Source: Candidatus Omnitrophota bacterium
Lineage (GTDB): Bacteria; Omnitrophota; Omnitrophia; Omnitrophales; Aquincolibacteriaceae
Reading direction: 5' to 3'
Assembly (NCBI GenBank): GCA_023247055.1
Contig: JAHFHF010000002.1
Span: 84,518-134,796, forward strand
DNA: 50,279 nt
Under the pieces are notes generated by a model that saw only the letters and a list, made by a program, of their open reading frames with translations, did not search any database and had not been told where the DNA came from. The position numbers and the translations under genes are program-made. Each line of letters opens with the position of its first letter. The stretch's first letter is position 1. Of the stretch, positions 27,249-35,184 are shown piece by piece.

Positions 27249-28822
27249 TCGTTCTGCTTCCGTGGATTCCGCTGGCGGGAGCCCTGCTTTTACTGCTCAT
27301 TCCCGCTAACCATGAGCGTGCTTTAAAAAATTTCGCCCTTGCCGCAACGGCCGTACCTTGCGCTTTGACCCTGGCTTTGTGCGCCTTATTTAAACCCAGC
27401 CTTGCGGGTTTTCAATTTGTGGTGACGCATGCCTGGCTGCCCTCTCTGGGCATTCACTACCGCCTGGGGCTGGATGGCATTAATCTGACATTGTGCCTGC
27501 TGCATGCCCTGGTATCGCTTGCCAGTGTTTTCACGGCCTGCTGGGCCAAAGAGCGTCTGAAAGAGTATTTATTTTATTTTCTGCTTTTGACCGGTGCCCT
27601 TTACGGGGTGTTCACATCCCTCGATCTTTTCTTCCTGTATCTTTTTTGCGAAATGACGCTCATTCCGGTTTTTCCCATGATCGGCGTCTGGGGCAGCAAG
27701 AACAAAGAATACGGCGCGATGAAGATGGCCCTTTTTATCACCGCCGGCGCCATGCTGGCCTTGTTTGGAATTTTGTTTTTTTACCGCGAAGCAGGCCTGA
27801 ACAGTTTTGACTTGATCACGCTAGCGGAAGGCCTGCATGCCCGCGGCGGACTTGCGCCGGAAACCCAGCGCTTGATCGCGCCGCTGATTATTCTGGGGTT
27901 TGGCGTTATGGCCGCTCTGTGGCCCCTGCATAGCTGGGCGCCCATCGGCTGCTCAGTGTCGCCCACAACGTTGAACATGATGCATGCCGGCGTGATGGAA
28001 AAAGTCGGCCCCTATTTAATTTTACGCGTTGCCGTGGCTTTTATGCCTGAGGGCGTCACTGCCGCCGGCCCATGGCTGTCCGTGCTGGCTGGGATTGGAA
28101 TTTTGTATGCGGGTTTTGCAGCCATCCGCCAAAAAGACCTGTTGTTCATGACCGGGTTTGCGTCGGTCAGCCATGCAGGCTATCTCATGCTGGGCCTTGC
28201 GGCCATGACCACGCTCAGTCTTTCCGGCGCCGTTTTGCTGATGTTTGCCCATGGCTTGATGGCCGCCTGCGCTTTTGCCGGAATCGGTTTTCTGTACGAA
28301 CGCACGCACATCCGCACCCTGAATGATTTCGGCGGCCTGGCCAAACAGCTTCCGTTTCTTTCGATCTGCCTGATCATGACTTTCATGGCCGCGATCGGCC
28401 TGCCCGGTTTTGCCAATTTTGTTTCCGAACTTTTGGTTTTCATCGGATCGTGGAACCGTTTCCCGGCGGTTGTCGTGATGGCCGTTATAGGCGTGCTGGT
28501 GTCTTCGATTTATTTTTTACGCGCCATCAAAGAAGTCTGCTTCGGTCAGCCGAACCCGCGCTGGGCCGCCTTGAAAGATGCGGCGGGTTTCGTAGAGCGT
28601 TTTCCATTTATTCTTTTGCTGGCGGCGCTTCTCGTCTTTGGCATCTGGCCTAACGGACTCTTGCGCCTCATCGAACCCGCCGTGGGGGGATTGCTCTCCT
28701 TTCCAGAGGCAAGGACTGCGCTGTCCGCCGCTCCGTTTGAGCGGAAGGCAGCGCTGCCCTTTCCGGAGGCAAGGACTGCGCTGTCCGCCGCTCCGTTTGA
28801 GCGGAAGGCAGCGCTGAGATGA
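27245..28822 (+). CDS. nuoM: NADH-quinone oxidoreductase subunit M with a duplicated C-terminal tail
   Basis: 525 residues. FLYLFCEMTLIPVF keeps the pump glutamate and MHAGVMEKVGPYLILR the helix-7 lysine. The stretch before it (WAPIGCSVSPTTLNMM) departs from the common PDAHVEAPTAGS wording, so this is a divergent NuoM subgroup. The last 40 residues are an exact 20-residue tandem duplication (FPEARTALSAAPFERKAAL twice), encoded by a 60-bp DNA repeat. This is outside the conserved family and extends into the ATGA overlap with nuoN. Confidence 0.94.
   Translation: MIVLLPWIPLAGALLLLLIPANHERALKNFALAATAVPCALTLALCALFKPSLAGFQFVVTHAWLPSLGIHYRLGLDGINLTLCLLHALVSLASVFTACWAKERLKEYLFYFLLLTGALYGVFTSLDLFFLYLFCEMTLIPVFPMIGVWGSKNKEYGAMKMALFITAGAMLALFGILFFYREAGLNSFDLITLAEGLHARGGLAPETQRLIAPLIILGFGVMAALWPLHSWAPIGCSVSPTTLNMMHAGVMEKVGPYLILRVAVAFMPEGVTAAGPWLSVLAGIGILYAGFAAIRQKDLLFMTGFASVSHAGYLMLGLAAMTTLSLSGAVLLMFAHGLMAACAFAGIGFLYERTHIRTLNDFGGLAKQLPFLSICLIMTFMAAIGLPGFANFVSELLVFIGSWNRFPAVVVMAVIGVLVSSIYFLRAIKEVCFGQPNPRWAALKDAAGFVERFPFILLLAALLVFGIWPNGLLRLIEPAVGGLLSFPEARTALSAAPFERKAALPFPEARTALSAAPFERKAALR
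28698..28816. repeat. 60-bp tandem palindromic repeat inside the nuoM 3' end
   Basis: Units 28698-28757 and 28758-28816 differ by one base inside (CCAGAGG against CCGGAGG). Each unit is itself an imperfect hairpin: CCGCTC and GAGCGG flank a short loop, and the flanking CTGCGCTG and CAGCGCTG also pair. The unit length, a multiple of three, keeps the reading frame open. Confidence 0.85.
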
Positions 28823-30249
28823 ACCTTTTACTCTTAACGCCGGAATGGGTCGTCCTGGGGGTGCTGGCGCTGCTCACTTTTTTCGAATTATTCCAGTTCA
28901 AGGACGAGGCTTTTTATAAAAAAGTCCGCAATCTGTTGCAGCTTGGCGGGCTTCTCGCGGCTTTTGCCGCCTTACTCTGCATTGAACCGAAAGCGGGAAC
29001 CGCTTTTGGCGGAACTTATATTTCCGACCCGTTTGCGGCCTTTTTCAAATTTATTTTTCTGCTGGCCGCCGGCGCCGTCATCCAAATGTCGCGTGAGTTT
29101 TTCGATCAACGCTTGGAGCGTTCCCATGAATTCTTCCTCGTCCTTTGGGTCGTTCTGGCCGGTTTTTTCCTGCTCGTTTCAGCCAACGATTTTCTAGTTC
29201 TGTTCCTGGCGCTCGAAACCGTCACGCTCGGCTTTTATATTCTGAACGCCTATCTCAAAAATGATCCGGTGGTCATCGAGGCCGGCATGAAGTATTTCAT
29301 CCTGGGCTCGCTTGCATCCGCGGTACTTATTTTTGGCATCAGCCTGATTTATGCGGCCGCGGGCAGCACGCTTTTTCCCGATGTGCGCGCTAGCTTTGTA
29401 AACGACCCGCAAAATCCCCTGCTTGTAACCGGCGCGCTCATGGTGCTGGCCGGCCTTTTCTTCAAAGCCGGCGTTTTCCCTTTTCAACTCTGGATTCCGG
29501 ATGTTTATGAAGGCGCGCCAACCCCGGCCGCGGCGTTTCTTTCCGTCGCTTCCAAAGCCGCGGGCTTTGCCGCCATTTTGCGCGTTCTGTATACCGTCTT
29601 TCTGCCCCTGGAAGACAAACGCGCCCTGCTTTTCGGCACGCTGGCGCTTTTGACCCTGCTCTACGGCGCTTTAGGCGCCCTGAGACAAACACAAATCAAA
29701 CGTTTGTTCGGCTATTCGAGTATCAGCCATGCGGGATATCTGCTCATCGGGGTTGCGGCGGGCCGTGAAGTGGGTGTCGCGGCCATACTTTTTTATTTGT
29801 CGGCTTATGCACTGACGACACTAACGATTTTTCTAGTCATTGCCATTGCCGGCCGAGAACTCGGCAGCGACCGGATTGACGCTTACCGGGGGCTCGGCCG
29901 CCGTTCGCCTTTTCTGGCAGGCATTTTCTTTTTGGCGCTGCTCTCGTCCGCGGGCGTGCCCCCGCTGGCTGGCTTTACCGGTAAATTCCTCGTGCTGCTC
30001 GCCGCAGTCCGGCAAGGCCTGACGCCGCTGGCCCTCGTGGGTTCTTTAGCAGTAGCTATTTCGCTTTATTACTATCTTGCCATCGTACGTGTGATGTATT
30101 TCGCACCGCCCAGCCGCGAGGAACCCATTACGCTTTGCCCCGCTTCGAAAGGGATGCTCCTGGCGCTTGCGGCAGCCCTTGTGGCTGCCGGTTTTTTCCA
30201 AGGTCCGCTTCTGGGCGCAGCGGAACACGCGGCCCAATACCTGTTCTAA
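28819..30249 (+). CDS. nuoN: NADH-quinone oxidoreductase subunit N
   Basis: 476 residues with ~14 membrane helices. The NuoN signature FQLWIPDVYEGAPTPAAAFL followed by SVASKAAGFA is exact, and LALETVTLGFYIL holds the pump glutamate. IKRLFGYSSISHAGYLLIG is the conserved second half-channel region. It closes the J-K-L-M-N cluster. The genes for subunits A to I are not in the window, so the complex is encoded at two or more loci. Confidence 0.96.
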   Translation: MNLLLLTPEWVVLGVLALLTFFELFQFKDEAFYKKVRNLLQLGGLLAAFAALLCIEPKAGTAFGGTYISDPFAAFFKFIFLLAAGAVIQMSREFFDQRLERSHEFFLVLWVVLAGFFLLVSANDFLVLFLALETVTLGFYILNAYLKNDPVVIEAGMKYFILGSLASAVLIFGISLIYAAAGSTLFPDVRASFVNDPQNPLLVTGALMVLAGLFFKAGVFPFQLWIPDVYEGAPTPAAAFLSVASKAAGFAAILRVLYTVFLPLEDKRALLFGTLALLTLLYGALGALRQTQIKRLFGYSSISHAGYLLIGVAAGREVGVAAILFYLSAYALTTLTIFLVIAIAGRELGSDRIDAYRGLGRRSPFLAGIFFLALLSSAGVPPLAGFTGKFLVLLAAVRQGLTPLALVGSLAVAISLYYYLAIVRVMYFAPPSREEPITLCPASKGMLLALAAALVAAGFFQGPLLGAAEHAAQYLF

Positions 30250-30251
30250 AC

Positions 30252-30728
30252 ATGAAAAACCGCTTTTATGTTTTAATCGCAGCGGCGCTTCTCGTACTTG
30301 CCGGCACCAACCTCGCCACATTTTACCTCTACACCAAGGAGAAAATCCGCTCCCGCCGCATGGTCCACGCAGTTCACGAGGCCGTCCAACACACACAGAC
30401 GGAAGCCACAAACGCGGTTACCGGTTTGCGCAAGGATGCGCAGCAAAAATTTATGGAAACGCTTAGCGTCCTTCAATTTGCGCGGCCCCAGCAGAACGAA
30501 ATGCAGCAGCAGATTTTGAACTCATTGACCGAACGCAACAGGCGGGTTCAACTTTTCTACGCTAACCGCAGCGCAGGTGTGGGCGAAGCTTTGAAGATCA
30601 TCCAGAAAGACGGGGAAATTTTTGGCCTTTATAATCAATATCTGCAAATGACTGATGACCGCGAAAAAGCCTTCCTTGAAAAAGCAAAACCTCTCGGCGA
30701 TTCCCTCGGGCTCAAAGCCGAACAATAA
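30252..30728 (+). CDS. Small membrane-anchored periplasmic protein of unknown function
   Basis: 158 residues from the ATG at 30252, 2 bp after nuoN. An N-terminal signal anchor (MKNRFYVLIAAALLVLAGTNL) is followed by a long, charged and mostly helical domain rich in Gln, Glu and Arg, ending in KPLGDSLGLKAEQ. The layout recalls four-helix sensor domains, but no signalling domain follows. Position behind nuoN suggests cotranscription. I do not recognise the family. Confidence 0.6.
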   Translation: MKNRFYVLIAAALLVLAGTNLATFYLYTKEKIRSRRMVHAVHEAVQHTQTEATNAVTGLRKDAQQKFMETLSVLQFARPQQNEMQQQILNSLTERNRRVQLFYANRSAGVGEALKIIQKDGEIFGLYNQYLQMTDDREKAFLEKAKPLGDSLGLKAEQ

Positions 30729-30796
30729 AGCCTTCCGAAGTTCATATTTAATGGAAAGCGCCAAAATCTCTTTAGCAGCTTAATATGGGGAAGTTC

Positions 30797-31543
30797 TTAC
30801 TTCGATAGAGGAATAAAATCTTCTGTTTCCATGGGTTCAATATCGGGCCAGCGTCCCTGCATTTCCACAAGAACACGTTGTTTTGAAGGCGCTGGTTGAG
30901 GATTGATACGAACAACAGTAGCGGTGTAATCCATTCCTTTTGCAATGGCGCGAACTAAATCCGACACTAAATAACGAGGCGCCCATCCAACCATATGATA
31001 ATCTTCCGTCATAATCTGAACAGCAAGACCAGTAGCCGGATTAGTGAGTTCAACGGAAATATATAGTTTTTCTCCAGGCTTAAGAGAATCTAAACGGCTT
31101 TTGGCATCCGAATTAGTATGATGACAGCCATGTAAGAAAAAACGGCAGGAAAAGCGACCATCTTCACGTTGTTCAATTTTCGGAAACACTTCAAAATTAT
31201 CTGTGGCCCGATAACCGCCATCAATTGACAACATCTCCATTGGATCACCTTGACTTGCAGCCAAATCAAGAAATTCCAAATATTGACGAAAATCTTTCCT
31301 TTCTCGGCCAATTACCCTATTTTGAAAAAGCGGAAAAAGAACCGAAGAACTATAACTTTCATGAAAGTTTGGGAAATCATACAAGGGTTCAAATCCCACT
31401 TTATTATGGGCAGTCATAGCCCCCTGTACATATCGAAACCGATATAATGGTGATTTCGAAGCCACTCTCGCGTCCAAGCGGCCTACAGGAAACCATTCTC
31501 GTGTTGGGGTGTCCTGCCATGCTAAAAAAAGTGTTTTACTCAT
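30797..31543 (-). CDS. HIRAN domain protein with a HipA-N-like front end
   Basis: 248 residues from the ATG at 31543; a TTG lies 6 bp upstream. The first ~90 residues (FPVGRL...YRFRYVQGA...FPLFQNRVIGRERKDF) look like the N-subdomain 1 of HipA, the part that is a separate protein (HipS) in HipBST systems. Residues ~110-215 fit a HIRAN domain: SCRFFLHGCHH, LKPGEKLYISVELTNPATGL and HMVGWAPRYLVSDL. HIRAN is a DNA-end-binding module in HLTF and Rad5. It sits directly behind the kinase gene, overlapping its extended frame by 8 bp. It may restrain or direct the kinase. Base use is visibly AT-richer than in the flanking genes. Confidence 0.7.
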   Translation of the reverse strand: MSKTLFLAWQDTPTREWFPVGRLDARVASKSPLYRFRYVQGAMTAHNKVGFEPLYDFPNFHESYSSSVLFPLFQNRVIGRERKDFRQYLEFLDLAASQGDPMEMLSIDGGYRATDNFEVFPKIEQREDGRFSCRFFLHGCHHTNSDAKSRLDSLKPGEKLYISVELTNPATGLAVQIMTEDYHMVGWAPRYLVSDLVRAIAKGMDYTATVVRINPQPAPSKQRVLVEMQGRWPDIEPMETEDFIPLSK

Positions 31544-31706
31544 TCTCAAGTTCCTCTAATTTGCTTAAATTATAGCATACAAGGTCAACTGTAAATTTTT
31601 TAGTAATTTCCGTCATCCAGTCGTTTGGAACCCTATTCACAATTTCAACAATCTTTTCATGGGTTAGGCGTTTTGCAATAGTTAAAGCAGGTTGGAAATA
31701 CAAGGG
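31536..31706 (-). other. In-frame continuation of the kinase gene behind a TAG codon
   Basis: Directly after the TAG at 31707-31709 the same frame stays open for 56 codons (PLYFQPALTIAKRLTHEKIV, then EIVNRVPNDWM and LSKLEELENE) and ends in TAA at 31536. The residues I-V-x-x-VP-x-x-W and the leucine-rich end match the usual C-terminal helix of HipA-like kinases. The TAA overlaps the start of the HIRAN gene, the spacing expected if the full frame was once translated. Confidence 0.75.
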
Positions 31707-32444
31707 CTATGCCTCCATTCCCTTTCTAATCAACTCCAATGGGCTTAAACCATGTTTATCTGTATTCTTCAGAAAAATTGCCCCTCGGGCCTTTTCTGAA
31801 TACGCGCCAACCCTTCCCTCTGCAAGAAGGCGCACGCGGCTCTTTTTGGGGCTTTTATCTCTCAATTCCCGGCCCAAAGAAGACGCATGATCAAAGCTGG
31901 GCGCCATACGACCGCCCCACCTATCAGGCCCTTTAATCGCTAAAACAGCCCAATTTTCATGGTGTCTGTCAGTATTACCAAGCAACGCATCCAAAATAAA
32001 ATATCGAGCCAAAGTTTTTTTAGCCTTTTCTTGCCCCGTCTCTGCTGTAAAGGTGTTTTCCAAAGCGGTAAAAATATTTGCTAGTGTATGATCGGATTGA
32101 TGAAATTGTTTTCTAGGATCATAGCCAAAAACTTTTCCTGCTAAAAGCTGGTTCCCATGAAAAAGATTTTCACCTCGACCCACGAATGATTCTGTCGCGG
32201 AACCACGGGTATTCTGAAAAATAGCCAGTTCAACTTTGCCGTGAAGAACACCCAAAACTAATGCGACTTGTTCTGCAATTTTCTCGGCCCAGTGTTGACC
32301 TGTCTCGGGTTGAGGGTATTTGAACAACCATTCTTTTTCGCCCTCTACTCGACGGTACCAGAATTTTTCTTTACTCCCTAAAACTTCAGGCTCAAGCACC
32401 CATTCGGGTTGAACTTCAAAAACAGGATATGGTTCAAGCGTCAT
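31707..32444 (-). CDS. HipA/CtkA-like Ser/Thr kinase, ended early by TAG
   Basis: 245 residues from the ATG at 32444. ATP-binding lysine K42 lies in WLFKYPQPETG. HWAEKIAEQVALVLG and the glycine/serine loop RGSATESFVGRG follow. The catalytic loop GNTDRHHENW gives D159 and N164, and the metal-binding aspartate is D185 in FDHASSLG. It lacks the HipA N-subdomain, like Helicobacter CtkA and HipT. All catalytic residues precede the TAG, so only the last C-terminal helix is lost. TAG ends other genes here (for example at 3993), so it is a real stop in this genome. The kinase may still work, be read through, or be decaying. Confidence 0.75.
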   Translation of the reverse strand: MTLEPYPVFEVQPEWVLEPEVLGSKEKFWYRRVEGEKEWLFKYPQPETGQHWAEKIAEQVALVLGVLHGKVELAIFQNTRGSATESFVGRGENLFHGNQLLAGKVFGYDPRKQFHQSDHTLANIFTALENTFTAETGQEKAKKTLARYFILDALLGNTDRHHENWAVLAIKGPDRWGGRMAPSFDHASSLGRELRDKSPKKSRVRLLAEGRVGAYSEKARGAIFLKNTDKHGLSPLELIRKGMEA

Positions 32445-32651
32445 GATTTCTATAGTAACCCATTTGAAAAACAGCTTCTTGGACAATGCGAAGATAGCGG
32501 TATAATATCCCAAAATTTGGTTTAGGAAAGCGAAGACGTATCGCGCCCCGGAAGTATTTGAGAGTTCTGAACCTGAGGCAAAGCAACAAATTTTGAAACT
32601 ACTACCTCAGAACTGCACCGTAAATGACGCGACTCTAATCCCACAAATTTA

Positions 32652-32687
32652 AGAAGCCCCTTCCACATGTTCGTGAAAGGGGCTTCT
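32652..32687 (-). terminator. Probable terminator of the 69-residue gene
   Basis: Arms 32652-32666 and 32673-32687 form a 15-bp stem with one mismatch and a 6-nt loop. On the minus strand TTAAATTT follows. It lies 46 bp behind the stop of the minus-strand gene at 32733. Confidence 0.55.
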
Positions 32688-32732
32688 CGTCTTGAATGCC
32701 TTCCCCGCAAAGGGCCGAACCGGCTTACCGCA

Positions 32733-32942
32733 TCAACTTTTTTTATCCAAGACAATATCCACCCAATCCGCCGGGTTGACTTTTAAACCATCGGGAAGGG
32801 ATGCGATCGTGGCGTTATAGACATCGACGTCCGCAATCGTAGTTCCGTCTTTTAAGATCAACGTCACTTTGTGACGTCCCATACCGTTCTCTGTGAGATC
32901 GATCAATTTATGGGTCAAATCATCGGGCAAACGCATTTTCAT
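32733..32942 (-). CDS. Small hypothetical protein
   Basis: 69 residues, MKMRLPDDLTHKLIDLTENG at the start, then a short beta-rich segment (HKVTLILKDGTTIADVDVYN) and a DWVDIVLDKKS end. GAGGGAA precedes the ATG, and a good hairpin follows the stop, which supports a real gene. No family was recognised. It lies between the kinase module and the response regulator and shares neither strand nor spacing with an operon. Confidence 0.55.
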   Translation of the reverse strand: MKMRLPDDLTHKLIDLTENGMGRHKVTLILKDGTTIADVDVYNATIASLPDGLKVNPADWVDIVLDKKS

Positions 32943-33107
32943 AGTATTTCCCTCAGGCAGCTAGTCTATTTAATGATTAACACGTAACTTGATAATTTGC
33001 AAGGGGTTACGCACACGTGTTTCATCGCCGGCCCTCCCCCAAAAGCCGCCAAGCTCAACCAGACTTCTGCGAAACCAGCTACACTTGCATTATCGGAAGG
33101 AAACGAC

Positions 33108-33497
33108 ATGGAACGAGGAACTATTCTTATTGTGAAGGGCGATTTAATGGCCTTAAACATCATTCAAAAAAGGCTGGCCCACAAAGAACATGTCCGCGTC
33201 ATTACGGCAAGCACGGGAAAAGCGGCCTTGAAACTCTTAACCCAAGAAAAACCCGATGCCATTATCCTCGACTCTGTGCTGCCGGATATGGAAGGTATTG
33301 CGCTTTGCCAACTTCTTAAAAGTGATGAGACTCTCAAAGATATTCCCGTCGTATTTTTCACCTGTTTTCATCTCTTTGGGTTTGAAGCTAACTGTGAAAA
33401 AGCCGGGGCTTTATGCATTCTCGATAAAGGCGAACTTCCTGAGTTGTTTGCCGTCATTCATGAACTCGAAGACAAGGCCCACCCGCAGCCGCTTTAA
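33108..33497 (+). CDS. Stand-alone receiver (response regulator) domain with an altered acidic pocket
   Basis: 129 residues with GGAAGG 7 nt before the ATG. The CheY-like pattern is visible: phosphoacceptor D55 in AIILDSVLPDMEG, the conserved Thr in VVFFTCF, and a lysine in ILDKGEL. The N-terminal acidic pair, normally DD, is replaced by K10-G11 with D12 following (ILIVKGDLM), so magnesium binding may be weakened. No output domain follows. The last 44 bp overlap the convergent YihY gene. No histidine kinase lies nearby. Confidence 0.75.
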   Translation: MERGTILIVKGDLMALNIIQKRLAHKEHVRVITASTGKAALKLLTQEKPDAIILDSVLPDMEGIALCQLLKSDETLKDIPVVFFTCFHLFGFEANCEKAGALCILDKGELPELFAVIHELEDKAHPQPL

Positions 33498-34824
33498 CGC
33501 TCACAGAATTCTCAGATAAATCCTTAAGCAGCGCGTTCTCCGGCAGAGCAGCCAGCGTTTGCTCAAAAGTTTCCAGCGTCCGGCGCAGCTTTTCCCATTC
33601 GGGAGACTCTGCAACCGGAATATCCTGCGTGCCGCTTTGCTCCATCTGGTGGATGACCCATTGTACGGTCATGGCGTTGATATCGCGGGCGGGCTGATAA
33701 CGGTTCTCTTTTTCATTCGGACCTTGCGCCAGGCTCAGAATGCGCGCCTCCGCCAGCTGGTGCAGGATATCACGGGCCAGGCGGACCGGAATTTCAAGCT
33801 GCTGAGCCATGTCTTCTACCGACAAAGGCCCCTGCCCTTCCGTAAACCGCTGAACACTCAACTGCGTCATCCGTAGCGCCACCAGTTTTTTAAACGCATA
33901 ACTGGCGCTCAGGCAGTCCTGCTCAAATTCAAACGTCTGATCATTTTGATGCGCGAAGGCCAGTTCCGCACCATAAAGCACAATGAGCCAGCTCAACTGG
34001 AGCCACATCAAGAAAAGCGGCAGCGCCGCAAAACTGCCGTAGACGGCACCCGCCTGTGAAATCCCGACCTGAAAATGGATATAGCCCCACTGCACGATTT
34101 GATAGCCGGTTCCTGCCACGACACCGCCCAGCAGCGCGGACAAAAAATTAATTTTCCCATTGGGCATAAAAATGTAGAGATACGTTAAAAGTCCCGAGAA
34201 AACCGCATACGGCAGAATGCGCAGGCTCATCAGAAAAACGGGCCCTAAAAAATAAACTTTGCCCGTGATGTTTGTAACCTGCGTCACGACAAAAACAGTC
34301 GAGCTGCTGGCCACGATAAACAGCAGCGGCAAAATCAGCATCAAAGAAAGATAATCTGTAAATTTCTGGTTTAGATTGCGCTGTTTCTTAATGCCCCAGA
34401 TATCATTGAAAGACTGTTCGATATTGCCCAGCACTTTGATCACGGTCCAGAAGAGGAAAGCAACGCCGATGCCGGCGATGAGCCCGCCGTGCGTGTTTTG
34501 CAGCAGATTTTCCGAGAACTCGATGAGGCGGGTAAAAACCTCTTGCTGGCCCTGTGTGTTTTCAAGCAGCTTTTCACGCAAAAACGCATCGAGGCCAAAC
34601 CCTTTTGCAATCCCGAAAGCCATCGCCAGGACAGGCACGATCGACAGCAGGGAATAAAAGGTCAAGGCGGAAGCCCGCAGAGAACATTGATCGAGCGAAA
34701 ATTCGCGCGCGGAAACAACGATGATGCGCAAAGACCGCAGAAAAAAACCGCGCGGCCCCCGCAAAGTCGCGGCCCGCATCCGCCAAATATCCCGCTGAAT
34801 GAGGTTTGAAAACCGGCCAATCAT
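33454..34824 (-). CDS. YihY/UPF0761 family membrane protein with C-terminal winged-helix-like domain
   Basis: 456 residues. Six membrane helices carry the family wording: LRASALTFYSLLSIVPVLAM, FLFWTVIKVLGNIEQSFNDI, GSFAALPLFLMWLQLSW and LYGAELAFAH. The ~130 residues after the last helix contain a DNA-binding-like winged-helix segment (SVEDMAQQLEIPVRLARDI, HQLAEARILSL), as in the long forms of the family. The old name ribonuclease BN is not supported by function. It is transcribed alone and converges on the receiver gene. Its role is unknown, with envelope homeostasis or transport usually suggested. Confidence 0.85.
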   Translation of the reverse strand: MIGRFSNLIQRDIWRMRAATLRGPRGFFLRSLRIIVVSAREFSLDQCSLRASALTFYSLLSIVPVLAMAFGIAKGFGLDAFLREKLLENTQGQQEVFTRLIEFSENLLQNTHGGLIAGIGVAFLFWTVIKVLGNIEQSFNDIWGIKKQRNLNQKFTDYLSLMLILPLLFIVASSSTVFVVTQVTNITGKVYFLGPVFLMSLRILPYAVFSGLLTYLYIFMPNGKINFLSALLGGVVAGTGYQIVQWGYIHFQVGISQAGAVYGSFAALPLFLMWLQLSWLIVLYGAELAFAHQNDQTFEFEQDCLSASYAFKKLVALRMTQLSVQRFTEGQGPLSVEDMAQQLEIPVRLARDILHQLAEARILSLAQGPNEKENRYQPARDINAMTVQWVIHQMEQSGTQDIPVAESPEWEKLRRTLETFEQTLAALPENALLKDLSENSVSVKAAAGGPCLRVHE

Positions 34825-35014
34825 AGCGTGATTCTAACACAAAAAATAACGGGCGGCACCTTTGCGGCAGCTGCCGTTTAGCCCTTCTTTGTCCGAATTT
34901 TAAGACGAACCCGTCTGATTCCCGCGGCAAAAATCTGTCTTTCCTGCCCCTTTTTCCGGCATCTTCCTTCGCAATCTGCCTGGCACAGAAAATGCCTTCT
35001 TAAAGCGATGTCGC
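34825..35014. other. Intergenic region with no clear gene
   Basis: 190 bp between the YihY start and the oxidoreductase-like fragment. It should hold the YihY promoter, but no convincing box pair was seen. GGCGGCACC/GCGGCAGCTGCCG gives a short GC-rich palindrome (GGCAGCTGCC). Confidence 0.4.
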
Positions 35015-35140
35015 ATGATCGAGGCCATCTATCAGGCTGCCGAAACGGGCAAAGCGGTCAGGATCAAACCTCCGCGCATTGTCCGCAGGCCCCGTCGCGG
35101 CAGGTCAAAAACCGGCCGAGGGTGCAAAAGCCCAAACTGA
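35015..35140 (+). pseudogene. Possible 3' remnant of a Gfo/Idh/MocA oxidoreductase
   Basis: The 41-codon frame begins MIEAIYQAAETGKAVRI, which matches the C-terminal end typical of Gfo/Idh/MocA dehydrogenases (AIYxSAETGxxV), and then runs into a basic, low-value tail. Nothing of the dehydrogenase body is found upstream, where the frame is closed at 34999-35003. It is probably the leftover of a deleted gene. Confidence 0.35.
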
Positions 35141-35184
35141 TCAAAGTCAAATCGGCCGCGAAATGAACCCAAAGGAGACGTGCC

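Noticed and set aside
31707..31709. TAG as a reassigned sense codon
   Set aside because: Other well-supported genes end in TAG, for example the ABC ATPase at 3993-3995 and the AtpZ-like gene at 17796-17798, so a changed genetic code is unlikely.
32522..32755. 77-codon minus-strand frame
   Set aside because: It overlaps the 69-residue gene and runs through the terminator hairpin at 32652-32687. It has no ribosome site or recognisable content.
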